From Geothrix sp. 21YS21S-2 (GTDB lineage: Bacteria; Acidobacteriota; Holophagae; Holophagales; Holophagaceae), in contig NZ_CP132910.1 in NCBI RefSeq assembly GCF_030846775.1, positions 1,212,001-1,276,000 of the forward strand: 64,000 nt of DNA. The letters run 5' to 3'. Shown here piece after piece: positions 58,768 through 64,000 of the stretch; the first letter of the stretch is position 1; every line of letters starts with the position of its first letter. The notes under the pieces were generated by a model. The model was not told where the DNA came from. It was given only the letters and a program-made list of their open reading frames with translations, and did no database searches. The position numbers and the translations under genes are program-made.

Positions 58768-59939
58768 TGCGGATCCTGCTGGTGGACGACGAGCCCATGC
58801 TCCTGGAGGCCTTCCGGCGCTCCATGCGCATGGAGCGGCCCGCGTGGCACGTGGCCCTGGCCGGCTCCGGGGAGGAGGCCCTGGCCCTCCTGGGGCGGGA
58901 AAACTTCGACATCGTGGTGACCGAGCTCCTCATGCCCGGCATGGACGGCGCGGCCCTCCTGCGCGACGTGCACGGCTCCAGCCCCTCCACCCTGCGGGTC
59001 GTCCTTTCCGGCCAGCCCCGGGTGGACCTCATGGAGGCCGCCGAGGGCCACTTCCACCGCTTCCTGGCCAAGCCCCTGGACCCGGAGATCCTGGTGGGCG
59101 TCCTGGAGGAGCTGGTGCTGGGCGAGACCGGCGGCCTGGACGAGAAGGCCCGGAAATTCGTCTCGGGCCTCAAGGCCATCCCCAGCCTGCCCGTCATCTA
59201 CGGCCGGATCCGCACCCTGCTGTCGGGCGAGGATCCCTCCATGCCGGCCCTGGTGGCCCTGGTGCAGTCGGACCTGGGGATCGCCTCCAAGCTGCTCAAG
59301 CTGGTGAACTCGGCCTACTTCTCCCTGGAGCGCAAGGTCACGGACCTGGGGCAGGCCATCAGCATGCTGGGCCTGGAGACGGTGAAGACCGTGGTCCTGG
59401 TGCGGGGCGCCATGGAGGCCCTCCAGGCGCTCGAACCCGCCGGACTGGACATGAGCGCCCTGTGGCGCCACTCCCAGGGCGTGGCCAATGGCGCGCGGGC
59501 CATCGCCGCCGGGGAGGGGCAGCGCCCCGCCGTCATGGAGGACGCCTATTCCCTGGGCCTCCTCCACGACATCGGCCGGGTGATCCTGGCCCTGGACCCG
59601 GACGCGGACTACCGCCGGGTCGCCGAGGCCCCCGCCCAGGGCCTGGTGGCCGCCGAGCGCCAGCTTTACGGCACCGACCACCCCCACGTGGGCGCCCAGG
59701 TGCTGAGCCTGTGGGGCCTGCCCCAGGAGTTCTGCCAGCGCATCCGGGAGCACCACGCCCCCTCGCTTCCCTCCGGCAGCTTCCCTTCCGGACTGGCGCT
59801 CTACGCCGCCGACGGCTTCCTGGAGGGCGCGGCGGACCTCTTCCAGGACGGACGCTCCGATGAACGGATCCTGGCCTACGGCGACCCCCACCGCCCCGGG
59901 CGGTGGAAGACCTTCCTGACCACCCCGCTCCCCGAATGA
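58767..59939 (+). CDS. REC-HDOD protein with Glu at the phosphorylation site
   Basis: A 390-residue signalling protein, second gene of the cassette. The receiver starts ILLVDDEPMLLEAFRR and has the Lys switch (FLAKPLDPE), but the phospho-acceptor position is Glu53 in VVTELLMPGMDG, where Asp is expected. The codon is GAG at 58923-58925. Glu at this place often mimics the phosphorylated state. Residues about 130-330 are an HDOD domain (FVSGLKAIPSLPVIYGRIRT; LVQSDLGIASKLLKLVNSAY; LGLLHDIGRVIL), a fold that acts as a non-enzymatic protein or ligand binder in motility and c-di-GMP signalling. TGATG overlap with the kinase stop. Confidence 0.92.
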   Translation: MRILLVDDEPMLLEAFRRSMRMERPAWHVALAGSGEEALALLGRENFDIVVTELLMPGMDGAALLRDVHGSSPSTLRVVLSGQPRVDLMEAAEGHFHRFLAKPLDPEILVGVLEELVLGETGGLDEKARKFVSGLKAIPSLPVIYGRIRTLLSGEDPSMPALVALVQSDLGIASKLLKLVNSAYFSLERKVTDLGQAISMLGLETVKTVVLVRGAMEALQALEPAGLDMSALWRHSQGVANGARAIAAGEGQRPAVMEDAYSLGLLHDIGRVILALDPDADYRRVAEAPAQGLVAAERQLYGTDHPHVGAQVLSLWGLPQEFCQRIREHHAPSLPSGSFPSGLALYAADGFLEGAADLFQDGRSDERILAYGDPHRPGRWKTFLTTPLPE

Positions 59940-59953
59940 CCTCCGGAGTCCCC

Positions 59954-61111
59954 ATGCTCGCCAGAATCCTCTTCGTGGACGACGATCCCCTCCTCACCGC
60001 CGCCTTCGGCCGGGCCTACCGCAAGCGGTTCGACTTCCACGCCGCCGCCTCCGGGGACGAGGGCCTGGAGCTCATCCGCACCTCCCTGCCCTTCGCGGCG
60101 GTGGTGGCCGACATGCGCATGCCGGGCATGGACGGCGTGGAGTTCCTCGCCGAGGTCAAGCGCATCTCCCCCGACACCTCCCGCATCATGCTCACCGGCC
60201 AGGCCGACCTGGAGACCGCCATGGAGGCCGTGAACAAGGGCCATGTGTTCCGGTTCCTGAACAAGCCCTGCGACGAGGAGAACCTGGCGGAGGTGCTGGA
60301 GGCCGGCATCCGCCAGTACGACCTGGTCACGGGCGAACGGATCCTCCTGGAACAGACCCTCACGGGCAGCGTCCAGACCCTGGTGGACCTGCTCTCCGTC
60401 TTCGACGCCAAGATCTTCGGCCGCAGCCAGCTCCTGCGCGAATACGCCATGAAGATGGCCGGCCGCATGGGCATCCGGAACCCCTGGGACCTGGGCCTGG
60501 CGGCCCTGCTGGCCCCCATCGGCCGGCTGGCCATCCCCGTGGACATCCAGGCCAAGGTGGCGCGGGGGGAGCGCCTCACCATCCAGGAGCAGGAGGCCTT
60601 CCGCACCGTGCCCGAGGTGGGCGCGCGCATGGTGGCCAACATCCCCAGGCTCAAGTCCGTCTCCCGGATCATCCTCTATTCGGCCAAGGACTTCGATGGC
60701 GAGGGCTACCCCATGGACGGCACCCGGGAGGACGCCCTCCCCCTGGAGTCCCGGATCCTGCGCGTGGCCACCGACTTCGTGGAGGGCCTGCGCCAGCGGC
60801 ACTCCCGCAGCGTCGTCTTCGAGCAGCTGCGCCTGCGGAAGGGCGCCTACGACCCGGCCGTGCTGGCCGCCCTGGGCCAGGTGCTGGGCGCGGACCCCGC
60901 CGCCGAGCCCGAGGCCACCCACCGCCTGCTGGACATCGAGAGCCTGGCCCCCGGCATGCTCCTCATGGCCGACGTGCTCAACCCCGACGGCATGATCCTC
61001 ATCCCCGCCGGGACCCGCCTCTCCATGATCCAACTGGAGCGCCTGCGCCACTTGAGCCGCCTGGGCCGCATCGAGGAGCCCATTCTGGTGGACGTTCCGG
61101 AAAACCTGTGA
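59954..61111 (+). CDS. response regulator with degenerate HD-GYP domain
   Basis: A 385-residue protein, last of the cassette. The receiver is complete (ILFVDDDP; phospho-Asp53 in VVADMRMPGMDG; MLTG; LNKP). The second domain has the HD-GYP outline but not its active site: the HD of the canonical LLHDIGKIGIP is Ala-Pro (LLAPIGRLAIPVDI, 185-198), and the upstream HH of the HHE..GYP block is lost (LYSAKDFDGEGYP, 241-253) although GYP remains. It therefore probably binds, but does not hydrolyse, cyclic dinucleotides. A C-terminal piece (300-385) is unassigned. Start ATG 59954 has GGAG six bases upstream; ATG 59936 overlaps the HDOD gene stop and is also possible. Confidence 0.9.
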   Translation: MLARILFVDDDPLLTAAFGRAYRKRFDFHAAASGDEGLELIRTSLPFAAVVADMRMPGMDGVEFLAEVKRISPDTSRIMLTGQADLETAMEAVNKGHVFRFLNKPCDEENLAEVLEAGIRQYDLVTGERILLEQTLTGSVQTLVDLLSVFDAKIFGRSQLLREYAMKMAGRMGIRNPWDLGLAALLAPIGRLAIPVDIQAKVARGERLTIQEQEAFRTVPEVGARMVANIPRLKSVSRIILYSAKDFDGEGYPMDGTREDALPLESRILRVATDFVEGLRQRHSRSVVFEQLRLRKGAYDPAVLAALGQVLGADPAAEPEATHRLLDIESLAPGMLLMADVLNPDGMILIPAGTRLSMIQLERLRHLSRLGRIEEPILVDVPENL

Positions 61112-61190
61112 ACAGGGCTGAAATTCTCATTTTCCTTTATCCCCTTTATAGTCGGGTAGGCCGGGGAGCTTGCGCCCCCGGCCCCCCTCA

Positions 61191-61223
61191 GATCCGGACG
61201 TGCGGGACTACCGCATCCGGCTC
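61191..61223 (-). ncRNA. group II intron domain V
   Basis: On the reverse strand GAGCCGGATGCGGTAGTCCC and CGCACGTCCGGATC form the 34-base catalytic hairpin; the stem GAGCCGGA.../...TCCGGATC with the bulge and apical CGG/CCG pairs matches bacterial domain V. Confidence 0.88.
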
Positions 61224-61227
61224 CTCG

Positions 61228-62556
61228 TCACGGTCGCTGAGGACGTAGTTTCGATGCGTAACTGATGGCTGGGGCCAGTGGGAACCGAGCCAGAAGCTTG
61301 TTCATGCGATCCCAGGTCATGCGGGCCCGCTGGGACCTCCGGTTGAGCCATCCACGCCACCTTCGCCCAACTTCATAGCGGAAGTGCGCCAGGGCCCTGG
61401 AGTTCCCCGTGATCCCGTAATACCTGAAGTGACCGACCAGTTTCTGGTTGATCGTCCGCCATTGCTCGCGCACCGGGAGGTGGCGGTGTTTGGCCATCCA
61501 CTCCCCGATCTTCGTGAGCGCCCGACTCATCCGGCTCTTCGCGGTCTTCCGCTTCACCACCCACCGGCCGTTCTTGGCCGTGGCCCAGTAGTGGGTGAAT
61601 CCCAGGAAGTCGAAGTGGCCTGGTCCCCCATTGGGGTCCCTGGGCTCCCTCGGCTTCCAGAACTCCACCAGCCGGGTCTTATCCGGGTGGATCGTCAGGC
61701 CATACCGCTCGAACCGCTTGGGCAGGACTTCCATAACCCGCTTGGCATCCTCCTCCTGGGCAAAGCCCATCACGAAGTCGTCCGCGTAGCGCACCAGGAA
61801 GGCCCGACCCCGGAGTCGGGGCTTGACCTCCCTTTCAAACCACACGTCCAGCACCTCGTGGAGGTAGATGTTGGCGAGCATCGGACTGACCACCCCGCCC
61901 TGGGGCGAGCCGGTTTCCGGGTGCGTGATGCATCCTTTCTCCAGCACGCCCGCGTTGAGCCATTTGCCGATCAGGCGCCTCAGAACGCCGTCCTTCATCC
62001 GCAGGTCAAGGATTTCCCGCAGCTTCCCGTGGTCCAAAGTATCGAAATACTTACGGATATCCACGTCAAGCACCCAGCCTCCCCCCATGTCCATCAACCC
62101 CTGCCAAATCGCCTCCAGCGCCATGTGCGCGGAGCGCCCGGGCCTGAACCCGTAGGAGCAGTCCAGGAAGTCCTGCTCATAGAGCGGTTCCATCACCATC
62201 ACCACGGCCCTTTGCAGGACCTTGTCTTCGAAGGCGGGAATGCCCAGGGGGCGTTGGCTGCCATCCCCTTTCGGGATGTAGGTTCTCCGGACTGGAGGGG
62301 CCTTGTAGGTGTCGCCGTTCTTAGCCCGGTTCAGGAGGCTCTGGAGGTTGGACTCCAGGTTTTCCCCGTATTCCTTGCCCGTCACGCCGTCCACCCCGGT
62401 CGCCCCATCCTTGCGGGTGCGCCCGAAGGCTTCCTTCATCCAGTCCAGGTCCATGTGGTAGGCCAAGGAGGTGAAAGCCACCTCCGGGTGGATCCTGGCC
62501 AGTTCTGCGATCCGTTGTTGTTTCGTGGAGACGCTGTTGGATGTCATTGCACCCAT
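61228..62556 (-). CDS. ltrA: group II intron reverse transcriptase/maturase
   Basis: A 442-residue intron-encoded protein that splices and retro-transcribes the intron. The reverse transcriptase domain covers about residues 40-330, with IPKGDGSQRPLGIP (RT1-2), the catalytic YADD (257-260), and SPQGGVVSPMLANIYLHEVL (RT4). The maturase (X) domain follows (WRTINQKLVGHFRYYGITGN; LAHFRYEVGRRWRGWLNRRS). No C-terminal HNH endonuclease is present, as in class C introns. ATG 62556 has AGGGA about seven bases upstream; in-frame codons further upstream lie in the ribozyme and are not part of the family. The frame is intact, so the intron may be mobile. Confidence 0.95.
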   Translation of the reverse strand: MGAMTSNSVSTKQQRIAELARIHPEVAFTSLAYHMDLDWMKEAFGRTRKDGATGVDGVTGKEYGENLESNLQSLLNRAKNGDTYKAPPVRRTYIPKGDGSQRPLGIPAFEDKVLQRAVVMVMEPLYEQDFLDCSYGFRPGRSAHMALEAIWQGLMDMGGGWVLDVDIRKYFDTLDHGKLREILDLRMKDGVLRRLIGKWLNAGVLEKGCITHPETGSPQGGVVSPMLANIYLHEVLDVWFEREVKPRLRGRAFLVRYADDFVMGFAQEEDAKRVMEVLPKRFERYGLTIHPDKTRLVEFWKPREPRDPNGGPGHFDFLGFTHYWATAKNGRWVVKRKTAKSRMSRALTKIGEWMAKHRHLPVREQWRTINQKLVGHFRYYGITGNSRALAHFRYEVGRRWRGWLNRRSQRARMTWDRMNKLLARFPLAPAISYASKLRPQRP

Positions 62557-63147
62557 TATCTTTCCCTTCAACGGTTCCGTGATCCGGCAGCTCCTTGGCT
62601 CCAGCGGGTCCCGGCGGCCCGGTTCCCCGCGATCATCGCTACTATGAGCTGCTCCGACTTCCGGCCACCCCTCCCGCGCTCCTTCGTTTCCTTCAGTTTG
62701 CGGTACCGCCCTGTGCCGGCTGTTCGCTCCCGCCGGGGGCGGCACCCCCCGGCGAGCCTGGGTTCGTTTTACGTGGCTTCCCTCACCACTGGGTTGTTGG
62801 CGGAGATGGCTGGATCTCCCAGGTTCCTGGGGAACCCCTGTGCACGTGCCCTGCTCTATGACCCCGGTGGGACCCTACGGTCAGGCCCTTGCGACCTTCG
62901 GGTGCTGTCTTCCGATCGGAGAACGGCGTCGACTCCCACGGTTGGATGCTTTCGGGGCTCCATCACACGGCCCATGCACTCCCTGTCTACGCTTCACGAG
63001 GTCGGTCGCCCTTCCCCACGCAAGACTCGGTTCCGGCTGCTGGCCAGCTTTGCCGGGCGGGGCTTGCTGCCTCCCCGCTGGGCTCCATTGCGAGGTTTCA
63101 GTCTGTCTTAGGTCATCCATCCTCCTCGCCCAGGCTTGGCCTGGCGC

Positions 63148-63221
63148 ACTCCCCGTCCATCCCCGTTCATCGCCGGCAAATTCAGCGTTTAATTAGCCGG
63201 GCATGAACGGGGATGGACGGG
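63148..63221. terminator. hairpin at the 5' exon of the group II intron, behind yicC
   Basis: Arms 63148-63175 and 63194-63221 are 28-base inverted repeats with two mismatches around an 18-base AT-rich loop. It lies 32 bases past the yicC stop, in the place of its terminator, and the intron begins at its outer edge. Each arm contains the tandem-like TCCCCGTCCATCCCCGTTCAT. Confidence 0.85.
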
Positions 63222-63253
63222 GATGGGTGAGGATGAAAAAAATCTTTAGCCCC

Positions 63254-64000
63254 CTACTCCAGGTTCGCCCCCTGCTCCCGGATCTGATCCAGGACGCCCT
63301 TGGCCTCCATGACCGCCCGGGTCATGGCCAGGCGCTTGCACTTGGAGCCGCAGGTGTTGAGTTCCCTGAGCACCTCCTGGCTCCAAACGTCCAGGGCCTT
63401 GCCGCCCAGGTTGCCCTTGCGCAGCCGCTCCCGGAAATCCTCCAGGTGGGAGGCCAGGCGAACGAGCTCCTCCCGCACATCCTCCCGGACCGCCAGGGCG
63501 CCCGCCTCGGCGATGATCCGCTCGGCCGGTAGCTGACCCGACAGACGGGCGTCCTCCAGCACTTGCTCCAGGCGCTTGCGGTAGAGTTCCGGCAGTTCCC
63601 GGGCCTGGGCCTCGCTCTCGGCCTGCAAGGCGGCGCAGAGGGCCTCCAGGCGGGCCGCGCCGTCCTGGAAGGCGGGCAGGAGGCGCTCGCCTTCCTTCTC
63701 CCGCCCTTCATTCCAGAGCTTCAGCAGCGTGTCCAGGGCTTCCAGGATGGAACCCTCCAGCCGCTCCGCCAGGTCGGCGGAGGGGGGCAGCCAGGCGCCC
63801 GGCAGCCGGAAGAACGCCTCGGCGGACAAGGGCGGCAGGTTGAGCCACTCGGCGTCCTCCTGCCAGGTCTTGGCCATGGACCGCAGCAGCGAGCGGTTGA
63901 TCTGGGGCTCCAGGGAGGGCTCGTCCTGCACCTCCACCGCCAGGTCCACCTTGCCCCTCAGGGCCGCCTCCCGCACGCGGGCCCGGATGCCGGCCTCCAG
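63254..64000 (-). CDS. yicC: YicC/YloC-family endoribonuclease, N-terminus outside the window
   Basis: C-terminal 248 residues of a conserved RNase of the YicC family; the frame stays open to base 64000, so about 30-40 N-terminal residues lie beyond. Visible are the end of the YicC N domain (EAGIRARVREAALRGKVDL, matching the family RxxVxxxLxRGKVxV block) and the C-terminal DUF1732 part with RLEALCAALQAESEAQ, LVRLASHLEDFRERLRKGN, and the closing DVWSQEVLRELNTCGSKCKR, where relatives read LxQExNREANTLGSK. E. coli YicC takes part in small-RNA turnover. The gene is followed by the hairpin that carries the group II intron. Confidence 0.93.
   Translation of the reverse strand: MEAGIRARVREAALRGKVDLAVEVQDEPSLEPQINRSLLRSMAKTWQEDAEWLNLPPLSAEAFFRLPGAWLPPSADLAERLEGSILEALDTLLKLWNEGREKEGERLLPAFQDGAARLEALCAALQAESEAQARELPELYRKRLEQVLEDARLSGQLPAERIIAEAGALAVREDVREELVRLASHLEDFRERLRKGNLGGKALDVWSQEVLRELNTCGSKCKRLAMTRAVMEAKGVLDQIREQGANLE

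Larger units (their letters stand above)
61151..63147 (-). mobile_element. group II intron
   Basis: A retroelement of about 1997 bases. On the reverse strand it begins GTGCGCC at 63147 (the GUGYG 5' consensus) and ends behind domain VI near CTACCCGAC at 61151. The intron-encoded protein lies at 61228-62556 inside domain IV. Domain V is at 61191-61223, domain VI at about 61151-61190. Bases 62557-63147 hold domains I to IV of the ribozyme and have no gene. The 5' exon ends exactly at the foot of a hairpin (63148-63221), the position used by bacterial class C introns. The 3' boundary is a sequence-motif estimate and could move by a few bases. Confidence 0.85.

Noticed and set aside
62557-62745. 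N-terminal extension of the maturase up to 62745
   Set aside because: This part is ribozyme domain IV; the residues do not fit the family, and the ATG at 62556 has a ribosome site.

Overview
The window is very GC-rich (about 70 %), densely packed chromosomal DNA from a Gram-negative bacterium: it carries an RND efflux pump with its outer-membrane lipoprotein, a TolB-Pal-CpoB set and many lipoprotein signals. GC content, gene order and the wealth of hybrid signalling proteins suggest an Acidobacteriota of the Holophaga/Geothrix kind. That placement is an inference from general knowledge, not from a search.

Layout. 1-5 kb: end of an RND efflux operon and a convergent LuxR-type regulator. 5-10.6 kb: a lipoprotein alpha/beta hydrolase with a collagen-like tract, then reverse-strand genes (DJ-1/PfpI, GNAT, isoaspartyl peptidase, SRPBCC, purD). 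10.6-15.3 kb: forward ruvA, a 2-hydroxyacid dehydrogenase, a TPR protein, secG, tRNA-Leu(GAG) with its own promoter and terminator, and mutY. 15.4-19.4 kb: an ISL3-family insertion sequence (8-bp target duplication GAAAAAAG) whose transposase is split by a 2417-bp IS91-like element. 19.4-26.8 kb: an AspT-type transporter, a histidine kinase/response regulator pair, and a TetR regulator divergent from a P-type ATPase. 26.8-33.3 kb: a reverse-strand run DUF2520, M61 peptidase, rnhB, mutT, tolB, pal, cpoB, partly joined by ATGA/GTGA overlaps.

33.4-45 kb: a helical protein of unknown function, a long palindrome, elbB, an aminotransferase, an SRPBCC protein, an MFS exporter, then the coupled series hutH, HD phosphohydrolase, HEAT-repeat protein, PAS histidine kinase, followed by ppa and a HAD phosphatase. 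45-57 kb: a secreted M66-like metallopeptidase, an EF-G-like GTPase, cinA, a CHASE hybrid kinase, an unknown secreted protein, plsY-gpsA. 57-61 kb: a compact signalling cassette of a REC-PAS kinase, a REC-HDOD protein with Glu at the phosphorylation site, and a REC protein with a degenerate HD-GYP domain. 61-63.2 kb: a group II intron on the reverse strand sitting at the foot of a hairpin behind yicC, which runs off the window.

The most interesting points are the nested insertion sequences, whose history can be read to the base; a 34-nt identity between the group II intron end and a stand-alone palindrome 27 kb away; and the 57-61 kb signalling cassette, in which one receiver looks locked on and one HD-GYP domain has lost its catalytic residues. 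No CRISPR array, phage or dedicated defence island was recognised.
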